DNA of 53,383 bases, taken from Eubacteriales bacterium (GTDB taxonomy: Bacteria > Bacillota > Clostridia > Lachnospirales > Lachnospiraceae). The translations under genes and the position numbers were made by a program. The notes under the pieces were generated by a model. The model ran no database searches. It saw only the letters and a list, made by a program, of their open reading frames with translations, and was not told the DNA's origin. Of this stretch, positions 41,222 through 49,461 are shown one piece after another; within the stretch, counting starts at the first letter, position 1; every line of letters starts with the position of its first letter. The stretch covers positions 1 through 53,383 of the forward strand of contig JAUNNI010000013.1 in the NCBI GenBank assembly GCA_030531555.1. Reading direction: 5' to 3'.

Positions 41222-42337
41222 ATGGCTCAAGTATTACAAAATCTCGTAGGCCAGACTGCATTTGCATCTTTAACGGTAGGAAACTACATTATGATCGCAG
41301 TTGCACTTGTGTTCATGTATCTGGCTGTAGCAAAAGAGTATGAACCACTTCTGTTAGTTCCAATCTCTTTTGGTATGTTACTTGTTAATATCTATCCACC
41401 AATCATGGCAGAGGGTGGATTGTTACACTATTTCTACTTATTAGATGAAGCGAGTATCCTGCCATCCCTGATCTTCATGGGTGTAGGTGCCATGACAGAC
41501 TTCGGTCCATTGATCGCCAATCCAAAGAGCTTCCTTCTTGGTGCAGCGGCTCAGTTTGGTATCTACTCTGCATATTTCCTTGCAATTCTCATGAACTTCA
41601 ACGGAAAAGCAGCAGCAGCGATCTCTATCATCGGTGGTGCAGATGGTCCTACTTCCATCTTCCTTGCTGGTAAGCTTGGTCAGACAGCTTTAATGGGTCC
41701 TATCGCGGTAGCCGCATATTCCTACATGTCCTTAGTACCAATTATCCAGCCACCAATTATGAAACTTCTTACAACAGAAAAAGAACGTCAGATCAAAATG
41801 GAGCAGCTTCGTCCTGTATCCAAAACAGAAAAGATCTTATTCCCAATTGTTGTTACAGTAGTAGTTTGTCTTGTTCTTCCAACAACAGCACCACTGGTTG
41901 GTATGCTGATGCTTGGTAATCTTTTCCGTGAAAGTGGTGTTGTAAAACAGCTTACAGACACTGCTTCCAACGCTTTAATGTACATCGTAGTTATCTTACT
42001 TGGTACATCCGTAGGTGCTACAACAAGTGCAGAAGCTTTCCTTAACTGGGATACCATCAAAATCGTAGTTTTAGGTCTTGTAGCTTTCGCAGTAGGTACT
42101 GCTACCGGTGTTATCTTCGGTAAGATTATGTGCGTATTAACAGGCGGTAAAGTAAACCCATTGATCGGTTCTGCAGGTGTTTCTGCTGTTCCTATGGCAG
42201 CACGTGTATCTCAGAAGGTTGGTTCTGAAGCAGATCCTTCCAACTTCCTCTTGATGCATGCCATGGGACCTAACGTAGCAGGTGTAATCGGTACAGCGGT
42301 TGCGGCCGGTACCTTTATGGCGATCTTTGGTGTATAG
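41222..42337 (+). CDS. oadB: Na+-translocating decarboxylase beta subunit
   Basis: A 371-aa integral membrane protein that decarboxylates carboxybiotin and exports Na+. About nine to eleven hydrophobic segments. Family motifs: [11 protein letters not shown] with the essential Asp, the [13 protein letters not shown] pore segment, and [17 protein letters not shown] near the end. Subunits of oxaloacetate, methylmalonyl-CoA and glutaconyl-CoA decarboxylases are alike here, so the symbol is by homology only. GGAGGT precedes the ATG. Confidence 0.93.
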   Translation: MAQVLQNLVGQTAFASLTVGNYIMIAVALVFMYLAVAKEYEPLLLVPISFGMLLVNIYPPIMAEGGLLHYFYLLDEASILPSLIFMGVGAMTDFGPLIANPKSFLLGAAAQFGIYSAYFLAILMNFNGKAAAAISIIGGADGPTSIFLAGKLGQTALMGPIAVAAYSYMSLVPIIQPPIMKLLTTEKERQIKMEQLRPVSKTEKILFPIVVTVVVCLVLPTTAPLVGMLMLGNLFRESGVVKQLTDTASNALMYIVVILLGTSVGATTSAEAFLNWDTIKIVVLGLVAFAVGTATGVIFGKIMCVLTGGKVNPLIGSAGVSAVPMAARVSQKVGSEADPSNFLLMHAMGPNVAGVIGTAVAAGTFMAIFGV

Positions 42338-42355
42338 AAGGGAGATTAGTATAAA

Positions 42356-43783
42356 ATGGCTGAAATGGTAAAAAAACCAGTAAAAATAACAGAAACCGTT
42401 CTGCGTGATGCACATCAGTCTCTGATTGCCACCAGAATGACAACGGAGCAGATGCTCCCAATTATCGATAAGATGGATAAAGTTGGTTACCACGCAGTAG
42501 AATGCTGGGGTGGTGCTACATTTGATGCATCTCTTCGTTTCTTAAAAGAAGATCCATGGGATCGTCTTCGTAAACTTCGCGAAGGATTCAAAAATACAAA
42601 ACTTCAGATGTTATTCCGTGGTCAGAATATCCTCGGATACCGTCCATATGCAGATGACGTAGTAGAATACTTCGTACAGAAATCCATTGCAAATGGTATC
42701 GATATCATTCGTATTTTCGACTGTTTAAATGACCTTCGTAACCTTCAGACAGCAGTTACAGCAACTGTAAGAGAAAGAGAACAGTCTGGAAAAGGTCATG
42801 CTCAGATCGCATTATCCTACACTTTAGGTGATGCTTATACACTTGATTACTGGAAAGACACTGCAAAACGTATTGAAGATATGGGTGCAGACTCCATCTG
42901 TATCAAGGATATGGCTGGTCTTCTTGTTCCATACGAAGCAACAAGACTTGTTGAAGCATTAAAAGACGGTACAAACCTTCCAATCGAACTTCATACACAC
43001 TACACATCCGGTGTTGGTGGTATGACATACTTAAAGGCAGTAGAAGCTGGTGTTGACATCATCGATACAGCGATGTCACCATTTGCTATGGGTACATCCC
43101 AGCCTGCAACAGAAGTACTTGTTGAGACATTCAAAGGTACAGAATACGATACAGGTCTTGATCAGAAACTTCTCGGTGAGATTGCTGATTACTTCCGTCC
43201 AATTCAGGAAGAATGTCTTGCAAATGGCCTCTTAAATCCAAAGGTAATGGGTGTTAACATTAAAACATTAATGTACCAGGTACCTGGTGGTATGCTTAGT
43301 AACCTTGTATCCCAGTTAAAAGAACAGGGTGCATCTGACAAATATTATGATGTACTTGCAGAAGTACCTCGTGTACGTAAAGACTTTGGTGAACCACCAC
43401 TGGTAACACCATCTTCCCAGATCGTTGGTACACAGGCTGTATTAAACGTTCTTATGGGCGAACGTTACAAAATGATTACAAAAGAATCCAAAGCTCTCTT
43501 AAAAGGGGAATACGGTCAGACTGTAAAACCTATGAACCCAGAAGTTCAGAAGAAAGCTCTTGGTGATGAAGAACCTATCACATGTCGTCCAGCTGACCTC
43601 ATTGAACCAGAACTTCACAAATTAGAAGCTGAAATGGCTCAGTGGAAAGAACAGGATGAAGATGTATTAAGCTATGCTTTATTCCCACAGGTTGCAACTG
43701 ATTTCTTCAAATACAGAGCAGCTCAGAAGAATAAAGTGGATCCTACAAAGGCAGATACAGAAAATGCTGCTTACCCAGTATAA
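42356..43783 (+). CDS. oadA: OadA-type oxaloacetate/pyruvate carboxyltransferase subunit
   Basis: A 475-aa carboxyltransferase of the oxaloacetate decarboxylase alpha / pyruvate carboxylase B / transcarboxylase 5S family. TIM barrel with T-V-L-R-D-A-H-Q-S-L (metal-binding Asp), E-C-W-G-G-A-T-F-D, I-C-I-K-D-M-A-G (active-site Lys) and L-H-T-H-Y-T-S-G (metal His pair), then the C-terminal conserved carboxylase domain to about 470. It ends before a biotin domain, unlike three-domain OadA, so it must use the separate carrier upstream. GAAGGGAG is the ribosome site. A terminator at 43818 closes the operon. Confidence 0.93.
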   Translation: MAEMVKKPVKITETVLRDAHQSLIATRMTTEQMLPIIDKMDKVGYHAVECWGGATFDASLRFLKEDPWDRLRKLREGFKNTKLQMLFRGQNILGYRPYADDVVEYFVQKSIANGIDIIRIFDCLNDLRNLQTAVTATVREREQSGKGHAQIALSYTLGDAYTLDYWKDTAKRIEDMGADSICIKDMAGLLVPYEATRLVEALKDGTNLPIELHTHYTSGVGGMTYLKAVEAGVDIIDTAMSPFAMGTSQPATEVLVETFKGTEYDTGLDQKLLGEIADYFRPIQEECLANGLLNPKVMGVNIKTLMYQVPGGMLSNLVSQLKEQGASDKYYDVLAEVPRVRKDFGEPPLVTPSSQIVGTQAVLNVLMGERYKMITKESKALLKGEYGQTVKPMNPEVQKKALGDEEPITCRPADLIEPELHKLEAEMAQWKEQDEDVLSYALFPQVATDFFKYRAAQKNKVDPTKADTENAAYPV

Positions 43784-43817
43784 TATCTGGCTTCCTGAAA
43801 ATCACAGAAAATATTTC

Positions 43818-43853
43818 AAAAGGTCGCTGCACGGATGTGTGGTGACCTTTTTT
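43818..43853 (+). terminator. Terminator of the decarboxylase operon
   Basis: AAAAGGTC and GACCTTTT form the outer 8 bp of a 15-bp stem (inner part with wobble pairs), followed by T-rich bases. Confidence 0.85.
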
Positions 43854-43885
43854 GTGTCAATTGAACTCCGTTTCCACCATCACGG

Positions 43886-43914
43886 TTTACAATCGCTCAT
43901 TTTTGTGATATTCT
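43886..43914 (+). promoter_or_regulatory. Promoter for cysteine desulfurase-thiI
   Basis: TTTACA (43886-43891), 17 bp, TATTCT (43909-43914), with a leader of about 90 bases. Confidence 0.55.
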
Positions 43915-43984
43915 AAATAACTAATGGTGTCAAAAATATAAGGATTTTGGCATAAAAAAATGATGATAAAAAGATAAGAATAGA

Positions 43985-44000
43985 AGCGGGCCAGCCCGCT
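43985..44000 (+). promoter_or_regulatory. GC-rich hairpin touching the ribosome site
   Basis: AGCGGG-CCAG-CCCGCT is a 6-bp GC-rich stem ending exactly where the GGAGGA ribosome site (44001-44006) of the desulfurase gene begins. It could tune translation; no regulator is known to me. Confidence 0.35.
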
Positions 44001-44010
44001 GGAGGAACAT

Positions 44011-45159
44011 ATGGCAGAGATATATTTTGATAATGGGGCAACCACAAGAGTGTTCCCGGAAGTCAAAGAGATTATGTCCGAAGTAATGGAGATCGAGTAC
44101 GGTAATCCATCTTCCATGCATTTGAAAGGATTTCATGCTGAGCAGTATGTGAATAAGAGCAAGGAGATTATTGCTAAGAGTTTAAAGGTTGATCCAAAAG
44201 ACATTTACTTTACTTCAGGTGGAACCGAGGCCAACAACATGGCTTTAATTGGTGCAGCCTTAGCGGGCAGAAGAACCCGCAGACATATCATTACTACAAG
44301 AATTGAACATGCTTCCATTTATAATCCTCTTGGATTTTTGGAGGATGAGGGTTTTGAGGTAACTTATCTTCCGGTAGATGAGAAGGGAATCGTTTTATTG
44401 GATGCTTTGAAGGAAGCATTACGACCAGATACCCTGATGGTTTCCATCATGTGTGTCAACAACGAGATTGGTAGCATTATGCCAATCGAAGAGATTGGAA
44501 AGATTGTAAAGGCTTATGATCCAGAGATTCTTTTCCATACGGATTGTATTCAGGCTTATGGAAAATTAAAGCTTTTCCCTAAAAAATGGAAAGTGGATAT
44601 GCTTTCTGTCAGCGGACATAAGATCCATGGTCCAAAGGGAATCGGCTTTATTTACATCAGAAATGGTGTGAAGATCAAACCAATCATCTGGGGTGGCAAT
44701 CAGCAGAAAGGAATGCGTTCCGGAACAGAAAATGTACCGGGAATCGCAGGTCTTGGCAAAGCAGCGGAGATTATTTATACCAACCATAAAGAGAAAATGG
44801 ATACCATCCGTGGGGTGAAGGAACATTTTATTGAGAGAGTGGTTAATGAAGTAGAAAATGTGAAAAATAACTCTGGGGAGGCACCACATATTTGCAGTAT
44901 CAGTTTCCCAGGAGTAAGAAGTGAGGTTCTTCTTCATTCTTTAGAGGACCGAGGAATCTATGTATCAGCAGGTTCTGCCTGCTCCTCCAACAAGCCGGAA
45001 GTCAGTGGTACTTTAAGAGGAATCGGATTGGAAAGGGATTACTATGAATCTACTTTGCGTTTCTCCTTCTCCCTTTATAATACTGTAGAAGAAGCAGACC
45101 AATGTGTGGAAGCACTGAAAGAGTTGGTTCCAGTGCTCCGTAAATATAAAAGAAGATAG
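44011..45159 (+). CDS. Cysteine desulfurase (NifS/IscS type)
   Basis: A 382-aa PLP enzyme that removes sulfur from cysteine as a persulfide. The PLP lysine is in S-V-S-G-H-K-I-H-G-P-K-G; T-S-G-G-T-E-A-N-N is the phosphate-binding loop; the persulfide-forming cysteine is in S-A-G-S-A-C-S-S-N-K. The thiI gene starts 16 bases downstream, the arrangement in which the desulfurase (NifZ in Bacillus) feeds ThiI for 4-thiouridine and thiamine. So the likely partner is ThiI rather than an iron-sulfur scaffold. Confidence 0.94.
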   Translation: MAEIYFDNGATTRVFPEVKEIMSEVMEIEYGNPSSMHLKGFHAEQYVNKSKEIIAKSLKVDPKDIYFTSGGTEANNMALIGAALAGRRTRRHIITTRIEHASIYNPLGFLEDEGFEVTYLPVDEKGIVLLDALKEALRPDTLMVSIMCVNNEIGSIMPIEEIGKIVKAYDPEILFHTDCIQAYGKLKLFPKKWKVDMLSVSGHKIHGPKGIGFIYIRNGVKIKPIIWGGNQQKGMRSGTENVPGIAGLGKAAEIIYTNHKEKMDTIRGVKEHFIERVVNEVENVKNNSGEAPHICSISFPGVRSEVLLHSLEDRGIYVSAGSACSSNKPEVSGTLRGIGLERDYYESTLRFSFSLYNTVEEADQCVEALKELVPVLRKYKRR

Positions 45160-45175
45160 ATAAGTGAGGAAAACT

Positions 45176-46360
45176 ATGGATTACAAAGCATTTTTGATTA
45201 AATATGCAGAAATTGGCTTAAAGGGTAAAAACCGTTACCTTTTTGAGGATGCTTTAGTGCGTCAGATGCAGTTTAATTTAGAGCCAGTTGGCGACTTTTT
45301 GATTCGTAAGGAATCAGGACGTATTTTTGTAGAAGCTCAGGAAGAATTCGATTTTGATGAAGCGTTAGAAGCATTAAAACGAGTATTTGGTATCTCCAGT
45401 ATCTGTCCAATCATCACAGAAGAGGATAAAGATTTCGAGCATATTGCAGCGGTTGTCAATGAATACATGCATGAAAGATATGATGATTATCATTTTACAT
45501 TTAAGGTATTCTGCCGTAGAGGGGATAAACACTACCCTATGGAATCCATGGAAGTGGCAGCTGCCATTGGAGAGAGAATCTTAGATGAATTTGAAGATAT
45601 CCGAGTAGACGTTCATAAACCAGATGTAAAATTAACCATCGAGATTCGTAATAAGGTATATATCTATTCTGATGAGATCCCTGGACCAGGTGGTATGCCG
45701 GTTGGCACTGGTGGAAGAGCGATGCTTCTTCTTTCTGGTGGCATTGACAGCCCGGTTGCCGGTTATATGATTTCCAAACGTGGCGTTTCTTTGGAAGCTA
45801 CTTATTTCCATGCACCACCATATACCAGTGAAAGAGCAAAACAGAAGGTTGTAGATCTTGCAAAACTGATTGCAAAATATACAGGACCAATTCGCCTTCA
45901 TGTGGTTAATTTTACAGATATTCAGCTTGCAATTTATGAAAAATGCCCACACGATGAGCTTACGATCATCATGAGACGTTATATGATGAAGATTGCAGAA
46001 CATTTTGCAAAAGAAAGTGGCTGTCTTGCCTTAGTTACCGGGGAAAGTATTGGTCAGGTAGCAAGTCAGACATTACAGAGCCTCTATTGTACCAATGAGG
46101 TTTGTGAAATGCCTGTATTCCGTCCATGTATTGGTATGGATAAACAGGATATCGTTGAAATCTCTGAAAAGATTAATACCTATGAAACATCCATCCTTCC
46201 TTACGAAGATTGCTGTACGATCTTCGTGGCAAAACATCCGGTTACCAAGCCACGTCTTGATAAGATTCAGAAGTCAGAGCGTAATTTAGATGATTGTATT
46301 GATCAGTTAATGCAGGAAGCCATCGCTACGGAAGAAGTGATCAAAATTCATGCGAATTAG
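45176..46360 (+). CDS. thiI: tRNA 4-thiouridine synthase ThiI
   Basis: A 394-aa ATP-dependent sulfurtransferase making 4-thiouridine-8 in tRNA and donating sulfur to thiamine thiazole synthesis. Domains: ferredoxin-like N-terminus (Y-A-E-I-G-L-K-G-K-N-R), THUMP (about 60-165), and the PP-loop adenylation domain with L-L-S-G-G-I-D-S-P-V-A-G. The C-terminal rhodanese domain of the E. coli protein is absent, as usual in Gram-positives. ATG 45176 has GTGAGGA; a GTG at 45164 is the ribosome site itself rather than a start. Confidence 0.95.
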   Translation: MDYKAFLIKYAEIGLKGKNRYLFEDALVRQMQFNLEPVGDFLIRKESGRIFVEAQEEFDFDEALEALKRVFGISSICPIITEEDKDFEHIAAVVNEYMHERYDDYHFTFKVFCRRGDKHYPMESMEVAAAIGERILDEFEDIRVDVHKPDVKLTIEIRNKVYIYSDEIPGPGGMPVGTGGRAMLLLSGGIDSPVAGYMISKRGVSLEATYFHAPPYTSERAKQKVVDLAKLIAKYTGPIRLHVVNFTDIQLAIYEKCPHDELTIIMRRYMMKIAEHFAKESGCLALVTGESIGQVASQTLQSLYCTNEVCEMPVFRPCIGMDKQDIVEISEKINTYETSILPYEDCCTIFVAKHPVTKPRLDKIQKSERNLDDCIDQLMQEAIATEEVIKIHAN

Positions 46361-46436
46361 TCCAGAGATTATTGAAAATCATTTATAGAAATCCTAAGGG
46401 ATTTAAACCTGTAAATTTTAGATGAGAAACAAAAAA

Positions 46437-46464
46437 ACGAGGAAAGTGATGTTACTTTCCTCGT
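46437..46464 (-). terminator. Terminator, mainly for the minus-strand HPr-like gene
   Basis: ACGAGGAAAGT and ACTTTCCTCGT form an 11-bp stem. Read on the minus strand it is followed by seven T; on the plus strand the T-run is poor, though it may also help end thiI. Confidence 0.8.
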
Positions 46465-46517
46465 TCATAATTACGAATCCCGAATCTTTCTACCCCAACA
46501 AAGCCCGGATGAGAATC

Positions 46518-46757
46518 TTATTCTTCTGTTACGATATATGGAGTTAATTGCTCAAGAATCTCGTCGATATTTTCAGCATTGTGGATATTCAGATCGATTG
46601 GTTTGGAGATATCTAAACTGAAGATACCCATGATGGATTTAGCATCAATGACATAACGTCCAGAAACTAAATCAAATTCTGCATTATAGCGATTGATAAG
46701 GTTAACGAATGTTTTTACTTTATCGATAGAGTTTAAAGAAACTTTTACTGTTTTCAT
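46518..46757 (-). CDS. HPr-like protein lacking the phosphorylatable histidine
   Basis: A 79-aa protein with the HPr fold pattern. The second half fits HPr well: S-G-R-Y-V-I-D-A-K-S41-I-M-G-I-F-S-L, where S41 corresponds to the regulatory Ser46. The N-terminal N-x-x-G-L-H15-A-R-P-A loop is missing; that region reads L-N-S-I-D-K-V-K. It therefore cannot carry phosphate in the PTS relay but might act as a Crh-like regulatory partner. AGGAGG on the minus strand gives the start. Alone on its strand, divergent from mtaB. Confidence 0.78.
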   Translation of the reverse strand: MKTVKVSLNSIDKVKTFVNLINRYNAEFDLVSGRYVIDAKSIMGIFSLDISKPIDLNIHNAENIDEILEQLTPYIVTEE

Positions 46758-46890
46758 TGGTGTGATTCCTCCTGGCTACATTATATTTTATATAATTATA
46801 GTACCATTTTTTCACAATAAAATCAATACTGACGGGTGGGAAAGCAAGGAATTCTTATTAACATTTGACATAGATAAAAAGGAAAGAAAC

Positions 46891-48225
46891 ATGAAAAAAA
46901 GAGTTGCATTTTTAACCTTAGGATGCAAGGTGAATCAGTATGAGACAGATGCCATGACTGAGCTTTTTGAGGCCGCTGGCTACACCACAGTCGACTTTAA
47001 AGAAGAGGCAGATGTTTATGTGATCAACACCTGCTCCGTTACCAATATGGCAGATAGAAAAAGCCGCCAGATGATTCACAGGGCCAGAAAACTGAATCCA
47101 GATGCGGTTATTGTGGCTGCCGGATGCTATGTACAGGCGAAGGGAGAAGCACTGAAAGAAGAAGGCTTTGCCGACATTCTGATCGGAAATAATAAAAAGA
47201 AGGATATTGTATCCATTTTAGAAAAATATCTAGAAGATAATATAAAAATACAGGATATCATCGACCTTTCGAAAGAGCAGGACTATGAGCCTTTATTTGT
47301 TACAAATGTCAGTGGTCATACCAGAGCTTATCTTAAGATTCAGGATGGTTGTAACCAGTTCTGTTCTTACTGTATCATTCCTTATACCAGAGGACGAATC
47401 CGCAGTAGAAAACCGGAAGATATTATTACAGAAGTAAGACAGCTGGCAGAAAATGGGTTTAAAGAAATTGTTCTTACCGGCATCCATTTGAGCTCCTATG
47501 GGAAGGATTTAGGGGATACCACATCTTTGCTTTCCATCATTGGAGAGATCCATGGTGTAGAAGGAATCGAGCGTATTCGTCTTGGTTCTTTAGAACCAAG
47601 AATCATTACAGATGAGTTTGTAAAAACATTGGTTAGCTATGAGAAGGTATGTCCTCATTTCCATCTTTCTTTACAGAGTGGATGTGATGAGACACTGGCC
47701 AGAATGAATCGAAAATACAACACAAAGGAATACGAGGAAGCTCTCACCATCCTTCGTAAATATTATGAACATCCGGCCCTCACCACAGATGTCATTGCTG
47801 GATTTGTGGGAGAGACGGAAGAAGAGTTTACAAAAACAGTGGAATATCTTGAGAAGATCAATCTTTATGAGATGCATATTTTTAAATTCTCTGTGAGAAA
47901 AGGAACCCGCGCAGAAAGAATGCAGGGGCATGTACAGGAACAGGTGAAGACACAAAGATCCAATGTTCTTCTTGAGATGGCAGCTCGCCATAAAAAAGAG
48001 TATGAATCGTATTATCTTGGAAAAGTGGAAGATGTTTTATTGGAAGAAAAGGTGGAAATCGAAGGAAAAACATATTTTCAGGGATATACCAAACACTATG
48101 TGAAGGTATTGATTCCACTCAATGATGAAGGTATCCATTTAGAACAAAATCAGATAATTGCAGCAAGAATTCAGGATTTCCTGGGGGAAAGTATGCTGCT
48201 TGGGAAAGTTTCGATTGAATTTTGA
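46891..48225 (+). CDS. mtaB: tRNA t6A37 methylthiotransferase MtaB
   Basis: A 444-aa radical-SAM enzyme converting t6A37 to ms2t6A in tRNA. The N-terminal UPF0004 domain holds the first cluster with C12, C48 and C79. The radical-SAM motif is C-N-Q-F-C-S-Y-C, followed by I-I-P-Y-T-R-G-R-x-R-S-R. A C-terminal TRAM domain spans about the last 60 residues. ATG 46891 has AAAGGAAAG upstream; earlier in-frame codons cross the divergent promoter region and the HPr-like gene. Confidence 0.93.
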   Translation: MKKRVAFLTLGCKVNQYETDAMTELFEAAGYTTVDFKEEADVYVINTCSVTNMADRKSRQMIHRARKLNPDAVIVAAGCYVQAKGEALKEEGFADILIGNNKKKDIVSILEKYLEDNIKIQDIIDLSKEQDYEPLFVTNVSGHTRAYLKIQDGCNQFCSYCIIPYTRGRIRSRKPEDIITEVRQLAENGFKEIVLTGIHLSSYGKDLGDTTSLLSIIGEIHGVEGIERIRLGSLEPRIITDEFVKTLVSYEKVCPHFHLSLQSGCDETLARMNRKYNTKEYEEALTILRKYYEHPALTTDVIAGFVGETEEEFTKTVEYLEKINLYEMHIFKFSVRKGTRAERMQGHVQEQVKTQRSNVLLEMAARHKKEYESYYLGKVEDVLLEEKVEIEGKTYFQGYTKHYVKVLIPLNDEGIHLEQNQIIAARIQDFLGESMLLGKVSIEF

Positions 48226-48278
48226 CCCCAATCATAGTAAAATAGTAACCGTATGTATATATGTTAAAGGAGGTTTAT

Positions 48279-48539
48279 ATGACGAAGAACAGTACACAAT
48301 TTTTCCAACCGGTAAAGGAACAGGAATACGACGTACAGTCCATTATCCGAGACGTGTATGAAGCATTGACAGAAAAAGGTTATAATCCGGTGAATCAGAT
48401 TGTTGGTTATATTATGTCAGGAGACCCTACTTATATTACCAGTTACAACAATGCCAGAAGTTTAATTATGAAGGTGGAAAGAGACGAGATTCTTGAAGTT
48501 TTATTTGAAAACTACATTGACACTCGTTTAAAGAAATAA
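48279..48539 (+). CDS. ireB: IreB family regulatory phosphoprotein
   Basis: An 86-aa protein of the IreB (UPF0297/DUF965) family; in Enterococcus IreB is phosphorylated by the Ser/Thr kinase IreK and lowers cephalosporin resistance. The family core is present: F[35 protein letters not shown], with a threonine (T2) at the N-terminus as possible phosphosite. ATG 48279 has a perfect AAAGGAGG. ruvX starts 4 bases after its stop. Confidence 0.93.
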   Translation: MTKNSTQFFQPVKEQEYDVQSIIRDVYEALTEKGYNPVNQIVGYIMSGDPTYITSYNNARSLIMKVERDEILEVLFENYIDTRLKK

Positions 48540-48543
48540 TTTG

Positions 48544-48978
48544 ATGGACAAAAGATGGATGGGTCTCGATTACGGGACAAAGACGGTTGGAGTGGCTGTC
48601 AGTGATACTTTAGGAATCACTGCACAGGGATTGGAAACAATCAGCAGAAAGTCAAACAAAAAGCTGAGACAGACTTTAGCCCGCATCGAAGCGTTGATCG
48701 AAGAATACCAGATTGAAAAAATTGTACTTGGCTTACCGAAAAATATGAACAATACGCTGGGAGATCGTGCCGAAGAAACCATGGAGTTTAAGGAGATGCT
48801 CGAGCGTAGAACCGGGTTGGAAGTTGTATTATGGGACGAAAGACTCACCACGATGGAATCAGAACGAATCCTCATGGAGGGTGGAGTGCGCCGTGAACAC
48901 AGAAAAGAACGCATTGACTGGATGGCGGCTTCCCTGATTTTACAGAGTTATATGGATGCCCACCCAATAACGAAATAA
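48544..48978 (+). CDS. ruvX: YqgF/RuvX RNase H-fold nuclease
   Basis: A 144-aa RNase-H-like protein, named as a putative Holliday-junction resolvase and in E. coli (YqgF) linked to pre-16S rRNA 5' processing. Motifs: [16 protein letters not shown] with the first catalytic Asp, L-G-L-P-K-N-M, D-E-R-L-T-T and a D in R-I-D-W-M-A-A. The start is ATG 48544; TTG at 48541 would add one residue. It has no clear ribosome site and is likely coupled to ireB. Confidence 0.93.
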   Translation: MDKRWMGLDYGTKTVGVAVSDTLGITAQGLETISRKSNKKLRQTLARIEALIEEYQIEKIVLGLPKNMNNTLGDRAEETMEFKEMLERRTGLEVVLWDERLTTMESERILMEGGVRREHRKERIDWMAASLILQSYMDAHPITK

Positions 48979-49018
48979 TATACATCAAGAGCGGATTTAT
49001 ATTAAGAAAGAGGTTTTT

Positions 49019-49309
49019 ATGAAAGATTTTCCAACAATTCCTTTCTTCACAGAAGATGGTGAAGAAATCGAATTAGCCATTTTAGAACAGACAAGAATAA
49101 ATGGTGTGAATTATCTTCTTGTTTCTGCATGCGAAGGTGAAGACTGGGATGAAGAATCAGAAGAAGCTTACGTATTTATCTTAAAAGAAAGTGATTCCAC
49201 GGACAGTGAAGAAAGTACATATGAGGAAGTCCTGGATGATGAAGAATTAATATCCGTCTCCAAAATTTTTGAACAGTTAATGGAAGATATGGATTTTGAA
49301 GTGGAATAA
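49019..49309 (+). CDS. DUF1292 (YrzB-like) protein
   Basis: A 96-aa acidic protein in the canonical ireB-ruvX-DUF1292 position, hence the likely YrzB orthologue. The pattern is P-F-F-T-E-D-G-E-E-I-E-L-x-I-L, N-Y-L-L-V-S, A-Y-V-F-I-L-K-E-S and a C-terminal D-D-E-E-L-I-S-V-x-K-I-F-E helix. An AAAGAGG ribosome site precedes the ATG. Function is unknown. In many relatives a Fur-family gene follows; here rnj does. Confidence 0.8.
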   Translation: MKDFPTIPFFTEDGEEIELAILEQTRINGVNYLLVSACEGEDWDEESEEAYVFILKESDSTDSEESTYEEVLDDEELISVSKIFEQLMEDMDFEVE

Positions 49310-49346
49310 CACTTTTGCAGCTGTTACAGCGGCATCATGACAAGCA

Positions 49347-49384
49347 ACCGTCCAACAGATACTTTCGTATATGGACGGTGTTTT
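49347..49384 (+). terminator. Terminator before rnj
   Basis: ACCGTCCA and TGGACGGT form an 8-bp stem enclosing a small ATAC/GTAT stem, followed by GTTTTG. Confidence 0.65.
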
Positions 49385-49461
49385 GCTACAATTTCATAAG
49401 ATTATTGCTGTGAACACTGACCAAAGGTTACTTCACTTCCCAAAAAAACGGAGGTAGTAGC

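Noticed and set aside
44011-45159. Desulfurase as part of an isc/suf iron-sulfur operon
   Set aside because: No scaffold (IscU/SufU) or IscR gene is adjacent; the neighbour is thiI.
46693-46890. 66-residue N-terminal extension of MtaB
   Set aside because: It overlaps the divergent HPr-like gene and its control region; the MtaB family begins at the residue encoded at 46891.
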